A stretch of DNA of 64,000 bases from Arthrinium phaeospermum (lineage: Eukaryota > Ascomycota > Sordariomycetes > Amphisphaeriales > Apiosporaceae), in assembly GCA_006503535.1 (NCBI GenBank), contig QYRS01000014.1, positions 186,001-250,000 of the forward strand, given 5' to 3'. The notes beneath the pieces are model-generated. The model did no database searches. It saw nothing but the letters and a program-made list of their open reading frames with translations, and was not told the origin of the DNA. This document shows positions 11,905-23,601 of the stretch, one piece after another (the first letter of the stretch is position 1; each line of letters starts with the position of its first letter). A program made the translations under genes and the position numbers.

Positions 11905-13828
11905 ATGGACCGCGCCGCCCTTTTCCTAGGCCTCGCCGCCGCCACGGCTGCTGCCGCCCCTTCCTGGGAAGCCCTGAACACTACACTCGCCGGTCGTCTC
12001 CAAACCGCGACGCCGCTGGCCCTCGCCTGTTTCCCCTCCTACAACGGCACCGCGAGCGCGGTCGACGAGTCCGCCTGTGCCGCTCTCCGCCAGGACTACA
12101 CCAAGAGCCTGCTGAGGACCACCAACGCACCCTCCTACATGAGCCTCCAGAGCGAGATGTGCATCGCCGACCCCCTGGACCAGTGCTTGCTCGACAACAA
12201 GGGCGTCCCGGCCAGCATGCCGCCTGTTGATAGTGTTTGCAACCAGGGGAGCGTGCCGTCGTACTACGTCAGCGTTGAGTCGGAGACGGATGTTATCGAG
12301 GCTTTCAAGTTTGCTAAGGAGAATGGTGTTGACATCTCTATTAAGAACAGCGGGTAAGCAAGACTCGCATTCATACTACATACCCTACTAGACTTCTTAA
12401 CGTTCATCGAAGCTAACATGAGTAACAGTCATGATTTCATGATCCGTAGCTCTGGCAAGGGCACGCTGAACCTCTGGACCCATAACCTCCAGGGCATGAC
12501 GCACCATGAGTCCTTCACACCCAAGGGCTGCGATACCAGTGTTGGCGCCGTCATGGAAGTGGCGGTCGGGGTCACTGTTCAAGATGCCTACACGTTTGCT
12601 GATGAGCACAACTCGACCATCCTCGGCCCTTACTTCCCCACTGTGGCTGTTTCGGGCGGATGGGTCATGGGCGGTGGTCACAGTGTTCTTTCTCCCGTAA
12701 GCATCTCACCTTTGACAATCCATTTCCTTCATGTAATTACTAATTAAGAGTAACAGGTGTACGGACTGGGCGCAGACCGAGTCGTCGAATTCCAGATCGT
12801 GACGCCGGACGGCGTGTCCCGTACCGCCTCCGCCTGCGAGGACCCCGACCTCTTCTGGGCCCTGCGCGGCGGCGGCGGCGGCACCTTCGGTGTTGTGCTA
12901 TCGGCCACCCACCGCGTCGAGCCCCGCATGCCCATCGCCTACGCCGACATCCGCCTGCCCAGCGACATCACCTCCGAGACGGCCCTGGAGTGGGTCGAGC
13001 TGCTCCTCGAGGACTCCCTCGAGTGGGGCCGCACGGGCTGGGGCGGCCACGTCACCGGCACCTACGTCGTGCACGTCAACCCTCTGCCCCTTCACCTCGG
13101 ACGACGGCGCCGCCGCTAAAGATGCCTTTAAACGGCAGACAGACTTCGCCCTCGCCCACGGCGGCACCTCCACCATCGTCGTCGGCGAGAGCTTCCGCGC
13201 CGTCTGGGATGAACACATCCAGCCCGACCCGGCCTCGGCCCGCAACGGCGCCCGCGTCGCCTTCGTCTCGAGCCGGCTGCTACCCAACGAAAAATTTGCC
13301 ACGCCCGAGGCGCGCGGCGACATCCTCGCCTACATGCGGCGCGCGCAGCAGCTCGGCTTCGACCCGAAAAACATGTACACGCCCGTGACGACCCCCTACA
13401 CGTACAACGGCAGCGCGCTCTGGAACAAGTCGCAGCGCGAGCACGGGACCTCGATGACGCCGGCCTGGTACGGGGCGCTGTGGCACTTTGAGACGAGCGG
13501 GACGTTTGCCTGGAACGCGACTTACGAGGAGCGGCTGGACGCGCTCGTGCGGCTGGGCAACATGACCCGCCAGGCGGAGGCCTTGGACGGCTTAGGTGCC
13601 GCCGGGGGGTCGTACCAGAACGAGGCGAACCCGTTTACGAGCAATTGGAAACAGGCGTACTGGGGCGACGACAACTACGCGCGCCTGCTCGAGGTGAAGA
13701 ACAAGTACGATCCGGACCGGTTGCTTAACTGCTGGAAGTGTGTTGGGTTCGAGGAGGGGGATATGGAGGGGGGGAGGTTCGGGTGTACGGGGAGGGTGCA
13801 GGGGGATGTGGATCGGGCGTTGCAATAA
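11905..13828 (+). CDS. Secreted FAD-binding oxidase, BBE type (one frameshift)
   Basis: Three exons: 11905-12353, 12429-12696, 12757-13828 (introns 75 and 60 bp), about 595 residues once one frame change is allowed. Signal peptide of about 18 residues (FLGLAAATAAAA). The PP-loop FAD domain is assembled by splicing: NSGHDF carries the His that links FAD in this superfamily, followed by TVAVSGGWVMGGGHS. No Cys is visible at the second flavin-link site, so a monocovalent enzyme is inferred. C-terminal BBE element: WKQAYWGDDNYARLLEVK then KYDPDRLLNCWKCVG. N-glycosylation motifs support secretion. Such enzymes oxidise alcohols, sugars or phenolic/alkaloid substrates with O2; the substrate is unknown. 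The frame changes near 13085-13092 at a CCCC run (one extra base or two missing), truncating the protein before the BBE part if real. No cluster partners nearby. Confidence 0.85.
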
Positions 13829-14084
13829 TAAAGCGTCGTTGGTAGTCTACTCAGGTATTACTTATCGAGGTGTTCATAGACGCACTTGGTGCTGTAATTC
13901 ATTAGTAAGGAGATCGTTTTGATCGGGTTCACTTATCTGTTCGTGCTGGCGGTGGTTGTGGTTCACGTGAAGCTTTGGAGAACGAAGACGAATTTTCTCT
14001 CATGTTTATTAAGTAGTCATTCTATAACGATTACCTTACGACCTATTGTCGGGTTACTTACCTAAATCCACCAATGAACTAAGC

Positions 14085-14667
14085 CTAATACTCTGTAAAG
14101 TCCTCGTCATCCAGATCATCATCACTCTCGTCGTCAGTCAGATCATAATCACTCTCGTCGTCAACCGCCATGTTCGCCCAGAACATCTCACTCAGCCCTA
14201 CCTCGTCAATCTGGACCACCACCTCCACCTTGCTAATCTTCAGACCCCACTGTCCTCCTTCAGCCGCCCCTGCACCGCCCGGAACATGTCCAGCCCCAGC
14301 ACCCGCGCCGCGGGCCCGGCGTCCCGCAGCACCTCCCGCTCCTCCTCCTCGTCGGTGAGGGGCGGCTGCCACCACGCCCGGAACGTGGGCGCCGAGTAGG
14401 CCAGGAAGAGGGCGTGGGCCTGCTCGGGGGTGATGAGGCCCTCGGTCACGCACGCGCGCTCCATCCAGTTCATCCAGTACCGGATCGCGCCGTCGTCGGA
14501 CTCGAGGCACCGGCACTCGCCGATGGGGGCGTGGCGCAGGGTCGCTCGGCCCGGCAGGAGGACGCCCCGGATGACGAGGCGGCAGGGCTGCCTTCGGCTT
14601 CGACGGCGAAGGTGGGGAGGGGGTTGGCGGGTTCCTGCTGCTGGGCGGGAGAAGTGGAGGATGCCAT
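14085..14667 (-). pseudogene. Small acidic-tailed protein gene, two frameshifts
   Basis: Reading leftward from the ATG at 14667, three consecutive frames look like one protein of about 194 residues with one base missing at each switch (near 14590 and near 14250). Pieces: a Pro/Ala/Ser-rich start ending FAVEAEG; RLVIRGVLLPGRATLRHAPI leading into YWMNWMERACVTEG and SAPTFRAWWQPPLTDEEEE; then WGLKISKVEVVVQIDEVGLS and an acidic tail. The tail contains a duplicated DDESDYDLTDDESDDDL unit encoded by about 30-bp direct repeats. I recognise no family. The continuity of sense across frames argues for either a single recent pseudogene or base-call errors. Neighbouring genes give no functional clue. Confidence 0.45.
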
Positions 14668-15180
14668 GGTTTGGGTGGGGATGTTGGTTGGACTGGTGAG
14701 ATCGAGGGGATGTGAAGTGAGGAATGAAATAGGTATCTATGCGAATGAGGCTTCTCTGGTATATGCTAGTTGGATTGGAGAGAGGGAATCAGCGAAGGAG
14801 CCAATGCCTGTATTATAAGACCTACTGGCCTCGGGCTGGAAGTTGCTGTAGGTACAAGGGGCATTGTGAAATAACAAAGCCGCATAGTTGCATTGTCTCA
14901 TTCTATAGGGGACACTGGACGCCATGCGCCTTATTCTTCTCTGTCTGTCCAAATTTATACAAAGGCACAATGAATGACATCCGTCGGGCCTGTAACTTAG
15001 CACCCGAGCCGATGTGGCGGTTTAATGGATGGCCCTCGACTGGTAACCCGTTCCATCGAACCATGTCCGCCCCAAACTCTATGTAAGGAGCACCTGCCCG
15101 CTCAACCACCCTTCTCACCCAAGTCATTGGCTCCTACCTTAGGTTAATAAATGGCTTTGACAGGATACTCCCTTGACCGG
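14668..15180. other. Intergenic region, nothing recognised
   Basis: Probable promoter of the leftward gene on one side and flank of the tRNA-like unit on the other. No open frame with family features. Confidence 0.5.
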
Positions 15181-15254
15181 GCCGGTGTAGCCTAGCGGTA
15201 GTATTCTTATTCAATATGCTTAAAGGCAAGAGGGTTCGACTCCCTCTGCGGTCA
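15181..15254 (+). tRNA. tRNA-like Pol III unit, possibly a degenerate tRNA
   Basis: An exact A box (TAGCCTAGCGG at 15188) and an exact B box (GGTTCGACTCC) are spaced as in an intronless tRNA, with a perfect 5-bp T stem (GAGGG/CCCTC), 74 nt in total and a TTTTT terminator at 15256. The D stem and the acceptor (GCCGGTG against TGCGGTC) pair poorly. The anticodon arm is not standard: the best stem GTATT/AATAT is displaced, and its loop would suggest UAU. An outer TGACCG (15174) / CGGTCA pair could form instead. It may be a tRNA pseudogene or tRNA-derived SINE head that keeps an intact internal promoter. Confidence 0.4.
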
Positions 15255-15628
15255 CTTTTTGACGCCCAGCGGTTTCTGTTTCTTTTCATACTCACACACT
15301 CATATACAGTGCAACATTTTGATCTATTGCATTCTCTGGAAGGCACAGACAGTACCTACCTTGTAAGACCTGGCAGACAGATAGCGCAAACAAAAGAATG
15401 CGCTGAAAGGGAAGGCACTACACAGTTCAGGCAGTAAGCCCAACCTTATTGCCCCCAAACATGGATGGTATGCATAAGTAAATAACTGCGAACCCTTCAA
15501 CATGTCAATGTCATTTCGATACCTCTATTGCCATTCAAGCAGAACCTACACAAACCAATAATCCCCACACGTCGGACCTTCGACTTTTCTTCATATCCGT
15601 TACAAGCATTTCTGACGAAAGTAACAAC
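15255..15628. other. Intergenic region before the next gene
   Basis: Contains the Pol III terminator at its left edge and presumably the promoter and 5' UTR of the following gene. No other feature seen. Confidence 0.5.
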
Positions 15629-16876
15629 ATGTCTAACAAAAGTAACGGCAATGGCTTGCCCAAGTATCCCTCGAGCTCGGTAGAGGTCCAGCAATCCGTC
15701 GATGAGGCCATGAACCGCCCAGCTGGCACACAAAACGCTCCCCACGCCGAGGAGCCAGACAACCAAACCACGTCGGGTGTGGGAAGAAGCAGACCCCAGC
15801 ATTCCTCCAGCGGCGAGCAGATCCAGAGCCTTTTCAATACCGCAATGGCCAACCCAACTGTAGCGCAAAACAGCTCCGGCGCCGATGGAAACCAGATCTG
15901 GGGAACGAGCACTAGACCCGGGTTCGATATGGCTTTGTACCATGCTGTTCAGGCTGCCCTCAAGGAGAAGGCATCGATGTTCCACCTCTGCTACTTTGCG
16001 GAAGCAATCTACGCCTCAGCGGGTTTGAAGTGGCGCTATGGAAAACCCAACTCGATCATACAGCTACCCATCAGCCCCAACTCCCGATTCCGGCTGACGG
16101 TGGAGGTCCGAGCTAACATCAGCAGCCGGTCCTACGGCACCCCCTGGGCGGAGATGGAGGGGTGTCGACAAGGACGTCTTCCACAGACACGAGGCACTAT
16201 TCGGCCAGGTCCAAATCGCCTTCATCCTACGCAAGGCCCCGGGAACAGACTGGCGTCACAACAGTACCGGCAACACCACCAGCCTCTCGCAACATAACCA
16301 GCAACGACAACAGCACGCACCACCACCGCAACTGACGACTCTGGAAAACAAGTTCTACGTCCCCAAACTTTTCTTCCCGACCGCCGACCCGTCCTCATCC
16401 ACCAACGACCCGCGCATCGCCTGCGGCCAGACCGTCGACCACCAACACCCGAGAAAAGAAGGCCTCCCCTACCCCGCCCTGCTGGCGCCGGAGGGCTACC
16501 TGGGCCTCTGCCAGCTGGGCGAGCGGGCCGCCCAGCTGCTGGCCGACGGGCATGCGACGTCGATGCGGGAGCCCGCGCTGCCGGACGGGCTGATCCCGGC
16601 CGTGCGGTGGCAGCTGCGCGAGGCGCTGCGCTGGGGCATGGCGGCAGAGCTGCTCGGTCGGCTGCCTGTCGAGGGGGAGCCGCTGGTGCTGGACGAGGCC
16701 GAGTTCGCGGGGCTCGAGGGGAGTTGGAGGCGGCGACGGCGCCGCTGGGCAAGTTGACTTTCTTGACGGCGTTGATGCTGGCGCTGCTGAAGTTGCGGGA
16801 GGGGTGTTCGGGTATGAGGGGGCGAAGAATGCGGCGAGGGGCGAGAATGTCTAAGTTGGGGGACAGGAGAAAGTGA
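15629..16876 (+). CDS. Unknown protein, frameshifted; shares motifs with the gene at 23.6 kb
   Basis: Reads MSNKSNGNGLPKYPSSS from the start in one frame to about 16160, continues sensibly in the +1 frame (VDKDVFHRHEALFGQVQIAF, LTTLENKFYVPKLFFPTADP, LPYPALLAPEGYLGLCQLGE) and near 16720 returns to the first frame (ELEAATAPLGKLTFLTALML), stopping at 16876; about 415 codons in all. Both switches occur at GGGG runs. Without the second shift it stops at 16757. The N-terminal third is disordered and holds an imperfect internal repeat (SSS-x-E-x-x-Q-S...AM-x-x-P...QN, twice). The C-terminal part has DGLIPAVRWQLREALRWG, which resembles GGLVPAVKHTLRNM in the gene at 23.6 kb. There is no signal peptide or recognised domain. 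Function unknown. Confidence 0.5.
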
Positions 16877-17437
16877 GAGGATATGGGGACGATGTTTGCT
16901 TGGGTATAAGTGGCGAGTACATAGGATGCTTCGGCATCCATGGAAATGAACACGCAGTGGTGATGAGACTCTTACGAGAAAAAAGGACATGGATACTGGT
17001 AAAGAGTAGTTCTAATTAGGTCCTACCCCCTGCAAGGACTTTGGTCTCCTAGTATTGGATTCCCCCAGGTTTCTGTATACTGATCCCCACTCACATAGAA
17101 ATACATTCTTGGTAGAAGACTAGATGGTGAAAATAAACACAGCATATGTAAAAAGGATCCGCATCGTTGCTTAAGTCGACAAAGTCTCCACAAAACCTCA
17201 CCGGCGGCTATTTTTAAGCAGCTGCGCCGCACCAGGAACAACATTCTTCTCCAAAGCAATTGGTCCGCGGAAGGATTGGCATCGCGCAGATGCTGGTGCG
17301 ATGCTGTGCCGCAATGCAGATCTGCAGCTACGCGTATGGGGTCCTCCCCGTTTGCCAGTTTCCCCGAGCTATTTGTACAACCTTGGTCCCTCTTCCAACC
17401 CGCCACCGCCATTTGCCCAACGCAGAGGACCAAGCAG
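16877..17437. other. Intergenic region, nothing recognised
   Basis: Holds the presumed promoter of the DUF3433 gene. The frame of that gene stays open upstream to 17276, but those residues (Cys/Arg-rich) do not look like the family. Confidence 0.5.
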
Positions 17438-20400
17438 ATGTTCTCGCACACACCCATAGCCCGTACGGCGGATGGGCCCGACCCTGGGGATGGGAAGAAG
17501 GCAAGGCATCCCATCTGGCTCCGAAAGTCGGTCGTGCTCGCCTTTCTGTTGGTCTTCGTCGCCTGCATCGCCGCCCTCGTCTTCCTGTACCGTTTCGCGC
17601 TGCAGCAGGACGGCCTACAGCTCCGATGGCACGACAACCACTACCTGTGGACCTACGGCCCCACGGCCATCCTCGCCGTCATCCTGAGTCTCTGGCGCCG
17701 CGTCGACAGCGTATACCGCCTGAACCAGCCCTGGTGGTGCCTGCTCGCAGGGCCGGCGCCCGCTTCCGAGTCCGTGCTCCTGGACTATACTTCTCCTTTC
17801 ATTGGGTTCACCTTGTTCAGGGCGCTCCGGCTTCGCCACTACCCGGTAGCCGCCTCCGTGTTAGTTTTCGTGCTTCTCAAGTTGGTCATCCTCGCCTCCA
17901 CCGCGGTCTTCTTCGTTGGGCCCTCTGAGAATCCGTGACGGTACCGGTCGAGTACACCAGCCGATTCTCCGGGTCCAACCTGTGGACGGAGCCTGCTTAT
18001 TCGACGCTTGAACTGGAAACCGAGTGGGATTGGGAGTACCAGATGCAGGCCGGCGAGCTCAAAGCTCGTTTTCTCGGCTCCGACAAATCCAGCTGGTCGT
18101 ATCTAGCCGGGCTAGGCAAGTCTGCAATCAGTACCGGCGACATCGAGATCAATGGCAAGAGTGATCCGGTGTACCAAGACTATGAGATTTCGAGTGCGGG
18201 TTTGAACCTGACCAGCACCTCGGTACTTGTCGATCTCTTTATCCCAAATGTCACATGCGAGCCGGCCACGCTGGTTGATGACACCAAGAACTCGGCGTGG
18301 CAGAAAGACAAGCATTTGCTGTATCGAATCGAATCCGACACCTGCGCCAGCAGCAGCCTGGTGCTTCTGGGAAACCAAATAGCAGAGGAACGGCCTGACG
18401 GCACTGCTACTTTCAAGACTCAGACCGAAGTGTTTAGTCCACTCAATTGTACCAGAGACTCGACCAACGACACACGGTACGCCATTGCCGTAGCACAGTT
18501 CGCTGCCCACCAGATTCCCATCCCCGACGAGGAGATTTTGAACAGGATTTACAATACCACCTACCAGCCAGGGGCATGGGCGGCCGCAATTTGCAAGATC
18601 CAATACGGCATCTTCTCGGCAATGGCCCATCGAAAGGCGAATATGGACAAGCCCAAGTTCAACACCAATCTGTCCACTACAGGGGCGACGCTGTTGCCCA
18701 ACCTGACGAACTACGACCTCGGGACCATCGTACGGTCCGACATAGCGAATGCCTCGTCCACCCTATTTGCCGACACAACGACGCCCGAGTCATCGTGGGA
18801 TAGATTGGAAACCACCTTCAACGCCTTGTTCGAGCTCATGCACGCTACAGCCGGCTACCCGAACCATAGCTTGGCGACCCTCCCCTCGGTAGAGTTTGCA
18901 GAACATGGCGAGTCCGTACTGACGGGCCTCGCGAATGAGTTCGCGCGAACCTCGCTGTTGGTGCCCCAGACCAACGATACGTCGAAAGGAGCGGGTTTGG
19001 TCAGCGAGGACCGACTTCACTTGGCGCCTTTGCGCTTTGGACCATGGTCTCCGCCCTCGTGCTATCGGTTATTGTTTGCATTGGCATTATCCTGGCTTTG
19101 CCCAAGAGTCGGTGGCAGCTCGGGAATGCAAGCTCAATAGCGGTGCATGCGTCGATCCTGTCCGACAGCCTCTCCACCAAAATGGCACTTCAGGATGCGG
19201 ACCAATGCCGGGGACGTGTTTTGAGGATGGGGCTCGCTGGCACGAGATTTTGGCTCGATACCTCGGGGCCGAGGCCCTCGCTCCAGTTGTCCGAGAACCC
19301 AGGGGTGAGGACGGGTACACTGCCCCCCAAAATGACTACCACGAGACAGCGCGGATGGGTACCTCAAACGGCACGACTTCCTGTCATTATCGCTACGATT
19401 ACCTACCCCGTCTTGCTCATTGCTGCCCTCGAGGTCTTGCTCAGGCTGTCAACGGAGCGGAATGGGCTGCTGGATCTCGACGCCTCGGGATCGATGACTT
19501 CGTCCTACGCCATCCGCATCGGCTGCACACTAGCCGTGTTCTTGGTGGCCACCATGTTCAACAACCTCGAGTTCACCATAGGCTCGCTCATACCATTCAC
19601 CCGTCTGAGCCACGGCAGTGCCCCTGCGCAAGACACCATCGCATTTTCGCCCCTCAGCTTGTTCCCCTGGACGGTGTTCCACAGATCGCTCCGCCCGCGC
19701 CACATCGGCGTGGCCGCCTCCTACCTGGCCGCCATGCTGGGCGCCTTCCTCACCATCGCCGTGTCGGGCCTGTGGATCCCGACCCCGCCGATGAGGGTAG
19801 AGCGGCCGTCGAGCGCCTTGGCCCAGACCTGGGACGTGGCTGGGCTCAACCGCAGCGCGGACTATAGCGGCGCCATGAGGGAACTGAACAATATCCGCCA
19901 CGGAGGCGCGGCCGCGTCCAAGCTCATCCTGGATGATAATGCGGTCTTGGCGCGGGTCTTTTGGGCCTTCCTACTTGAGCGACGATGAACCGCTCGTTGC
20001 GAATTACACCTATTATGGCATCCCCGCACTTCGCCCCGTTCTTGATTGCGTTCAGGTCCCGCCGGAAGATGTGCTGGTGACCCCTATTGAGGTTGGGTAC
20101 TCATGGGACTTTAGTGTCAATACCACCCACTCTTCAACCTGCCGCGGACAACAGGAACAAGACGTTATCAACCTTTCCGGTTCCATATACGGGCAATGGT
20201 TCAGTTCGTACCGCGAGGTCCTCAGCTCTCCGGCGGGGCGAGACAACGGCCAGTGCCCGTACTCGGTGGCGATAGTGGCCCACGCCGAAGAAGGGAATAC
20301 CCGGCCGGCGAATGAGTCCTCAAACCGGCCCGACGTCACTGCCCTCGTCTGTGTGCAGGGAATCGAGCAACTACAGGCAGAAGTGACCTACCAAGGAAAC

Positions 20401-21514
20401 CCCCGCCTCGACCGGATTTCGCGAGACTTCGCCTGGCGGTTCTCTCCCGTGGAAACACCCGAACAGCGTTTACTACAAAACGGTACCTCCTCGGGTGGCA
20501 CAGCCCCGCCGCTCCATTTCAACATCTCGGCCCTGACGGAAGACTACTGGACCGAGTTCCCGCACCTCCAAAAGACCTTTGGGGACATCGACAACTTCTT
20601 CTACCAGCTTTCCGAGCGGCCCAACGGCACCCGCATCCAAGACCTCACCGGCCCGGGCAACGTGCCGAAGCTCATCGGGCCGTGACGCGGGAGTACCAGG
20701 AGATCGTGGCGTACATCCTCGACAAGAACCTCCGATGGAAGGCGTCTTCTTCGCCGCTGGCTCATAGCGAGCCGGTCATTTCGAGCGACAGCGACAGCGG
20801 CAGTGGACAACAGCAAAATCAAGAAGGAGGCGCAACGACGAAGCCTATCAAAGGCCTCGCCAAGTACACCGCCCGCCGCCTGACGATCCACGAACCCTCC
20901 AAGCTCCTCCTGCAGGCGCTCCTGGCAGCATGGCCCTCCTCGGCCTCGCGGCCTACGGCTCCGTCCGGCTCCGCGGCGTGCTGCCGCGCGCGCCGTACAC
21001 CATCGCCAGCGTCCTGGGCTTCCTGGCGGGGTCGCAGCTGTGCGACCGGGAAGTGGTGACGCTGCCGGCGGATCTGGGGCTGATGTCGGATAGCGAGCTA
21101 AGGGGGGCGTTGGATGGGTGGTTGTTTAGTTTGGGGTGGTGGGCGCGGGACGGTGGGGGAGGGAGGACGGGGCATGACGGGGTGGGTGAAGAGACATGCG
21201 ATAGGTGGAAGACGGCAAATTCAAGCACGGTGTTGGTGGAGAAGAATCAGGGGATTGGAGGGGGGCGTTTCCGGGAAGAAATGGGACCGTTTGGTAGTGG
21301 TAGTGACTCGGAAAGTGCCCTTACTACTAGTACGGATATCGACGGGATCTCGACTACGACGCCTGGCGAGGAAAGCCGCCGGGCGCGGTTCGGGATTGAC
21401 ATTGGCACGGCGAGTTCGTTGGGGTTTTCAGAGGCAGCACGGTTGAGGATACGGAGGCGGAAGGGGGGTGCGGGATCGTTACGGACGGGGCGGGATGGGG
21501 GTTTGGAATGTTAA
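17438..21514 (+). pseudogene. DUF3433 family multi-spanning membrane protein, five frameshifts
   Basis: Five frame changes (near 17930, 19025, 19965, 20682 and 20923; four with one base missing, one with one extra) separate pieces that together match DUF3433 at its usual length (about 1360 codons). Membrane segments: VVLAFLLVFVACIAALVFLY, YLWTYGPTAILAVILSLW, VLVFVLLKLVILASTAVFF; centrally VSALVLSVIVCIGIILAL, VIIATITYPVLLIAALEVLL, IGCTLAVFLVATMF and SYLAAMLGAFLTIAVSGLW; late MALLGLAAYGSV. Family hallmarks seen: LDYTSPF, VPALRPVLDC-like IPALRPVLDC, and RFGIDIGTASS at the C-terminus. The long loops carry many N-x-S/T sites, suggesting an extracellular or lumenal side. The molecular role of the family is not established. 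The start at 17438 (MFSHTPIAR) was chosen because it opens the family-like cytosolic tail. No in-frame stops occur between the shifts, so the break is either recent or an assembly error. Confidence 0.85.
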
Positions 21515-21817
21515 AAGAGGGATCGGATAGGGGTGGGGTTTTGGGACAGTTGACACGAAGTTGGCCTGCATGTATGACTATTGGATAAATCATGAAACAC
21601 ACTTTTGCCGTTGAAGAACATTGCTCCGTTCGATTTCCAATTCATGACTCCCAATTCTGAAGCACAATTGCATTTGTGATGAAGCTGCCTGAAAATTGGA
21701 CGCCACATTTTCAAAGCCAAAGGTGCCCTGAGAACAAAGCCCTTGTTCCCATTCGAAAGAATTTCATTCTTTCTTTGAGACAGTTTTGAATCTTGGGACA
21801 CTCTTAGTCCAGGGAGC
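21515..21817. other. Intergenic region, nothing recognised
   Basis: Probable 3' UTR of the membrane protein gene. Contains short direct and inverted AAGAATTTCATTCTT-like motifs near 21755-21775 and no gene. Confidence 0.4.
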
Positions 21818-22633
21818 TTGGCTTATATACGTATCGAGCGCAACCAGTTGCCCTTAACGCGGAAGTTCCAACGGGTCTACATAGGTTCAATCAGCAAAAT
21901 AGGTACGTCACTCGCCCACGTAAGTATGCCTTCGTCCACCATGGAGCCAGGCGACATAACCGTCGACATCAAAGCCGAAATGCGGCTGTCCTATCGCGCC
22001 GCAGGAGCGGTCGAGGTGAGGGAAGAGTGGGTGAAGCGGAAAGTCACCAGAAGAATCAGTAGGGCGAGCGCACGCCGTCAGGATCGGACGGAGTCCCGAC
22101 TCGTCCCGGTAGCACGACCACGGCTGCCACCCCCGCGAGCCGGGCAGATAATAAGGGGGCAAGTCGATGTCGCTGTGGCGCACGGGAGTCGGATGGGCTT
22201 CTGCTTTGTATATGTGAGTATCCCGAACCCCCATCTCGGGTGCGGCCGCGCCAACAGGCCGATGTCTGTCGTGCAAACCCGCGACCTCTTCCTCCACGTC
22301 GGCGAGCCGTCGAACCGGCTCCCCGCGACGCGCCGACTCAGCCCCGGCGCAAACAAGCGCATGTTACTCGGGAACAAGGCGTCGCGCCGAGCTCTCGACC
22401 TCGTAGGCGGGTGCGTGATCAACCGCCACCAAAGGGACGGGCAGGCGATGGAGACCGGGGCGGCGGACGTGGCGGTGCCCAACCTCATCGGCTCCAGAAT
22501 CTGTCAGCTGCTGGCCGGGGAGGGGGGAACGAGCTTCCGGGCGCTCAGCCATGCGAGCCTCGCCCGAATTCGCCTTTGGGCTTCATACCGGAGAGCGAGG
22601 GGCTGCTTTTGTGCGAGGCCATGGTGGGATTGA
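21818..22633 (+). CDS. Uncertain open frame, possible relic of the 15.6/23.6-kb family
   Basis: An open frame of 271 codons of moderately GC-rich DNA. It carries ITVDIKAEMRLSYRAAGAVE and further on GQVDVAVAHGSRMGF. These loosely echo LTVEVRANISSRSYG and GQVQIAFILRKAPGT in the 15.6-kb gene, and YSVDVHCTS and GEVVVAYIRISFYLT in the 23.6-kb gene, in the same order. The spacing and the remaining sequence do not align well, and the rest is rich in Arg and Pro as in random GC-rich frames. The opposite strand is also open for 129 codons. It is probably a decayed copy or non-coding. No function can be given. Confidence 0.22.
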   Translation: MAYIRIERNQLPLTRKFQRVYIGSISKIGTSLAHVSMPSSTMEPGDITVDIKAEMRLSYRAAGAVEVREEWVKRKVTRRISRASARRQDRTESRLVPVARPRLPPPRAGQIIRGQVDVAVAHGSRMGFCFVYVSIPNPHLGCGRANRPMSVVQTRDLFLHVGEPSNRLPATRRLSPGANKRMLLGNKASRRALDLVGGCVINRHQRDGQAMETGAADVAVPNLIGSRICQLLAGEGGTSFRALSHASLARIRLWASYRRARGCFCARPWWD

Positions 22634-23601
22634 GTATGTAAGTTGGGACGTGAGGTACTGGACGGGAAGGGCGGTTGATTTGATGAACGGGCATTGTAGC
22701 GAGAGTTCCCCATATCATCATCAGCATAGAAACATATTTCTCTACTCACAGTTAAATTACAAATATGATCAGCCCTTATGAACCTCTAGTCAATAATTAT
22801 ATGATGTTTGTATCTACGACTGATCAGATGATGTCAAGTCCTAATGAAAGGTTGTATCAAACAATCATAAGCCTCAACGGCAATGAGCTTGGGATCGGCA
22901 AACGGGGTCTTGTCCATTAGATCATTTGCCACTAAGCCGATGCAGTTGGAGATCGAAAGCAGCTCTCCTCCACAACAGCTACGAGAAAGGGGCGGAAAAG
23001 AAAATAATCATCTCTAGCTAGGAGTCAAATCTACCCTATTCAACGAGATATAGGCTTACGGCAAATGGATGCGGTTCTAACCAGGTACACGGAAAACCCC
23101 AGAGCGAGGCGATGGGTCGGGGGTCAGCACTATGTTTCAGACAATATCTGATGTTCGAGATTTACGAGCCCCTTTACGCCATATCATTTGCCTTTTAAGG
23201 GGCATTCTCTCTACGATCAGGGAATGAATCTTTCTCACCAGAACAAATAGAAATATGTGTTCGCACACTAACCCTATACTGGTTTAACTTATGTCTCCAG
23301 GTCACCTTGTCTTTTTCATTGTTTTTGACGCTGGGCCTCTATTCTCGTAGCACAATTGTGATGAGATTGCCTAAACAATGAAACGGCACCATTTCATAAA
23401 AACTATCACATTGAACTAACTCTCAACTGGAGTCAAGCCTCGGGCAAATGTCTTTATCCAAGTAGTCCCTGCAGGCATATATATACCGCAGCTGACTACT
23501 GATCCAGGACGTCGATACGGAGCTACAGACCAGCACACTTTGGAATACGAACGTCTCTACACAATCTCCAGTACCTAAACAAGTCACTTACCTACGCCAT
23601 C
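22634..23601. other. Intergenic region with a TATA box near its end
   Basis: About 1 kb of ordinary, slightly AT-rich sequence without an open frame of note. The only regulatory signal seen is the TATA element described separately. Confidence 0.5.
23477..23485 (+). promoter_or_regulatory. TATA box of the 23.6-kb gene
   Basis: ATATATATA lies 117 bp before the start codon, a usual spacing for a fungal TATA box plus a short 5' UTR. Confidence 0.5.

Noticed and set aside
22078..22488. Minus-strand frames opposite the uncertain 21.8-22.6 kb frame
   Set aside because: They have no family motif, and both strands are open only because of composition.
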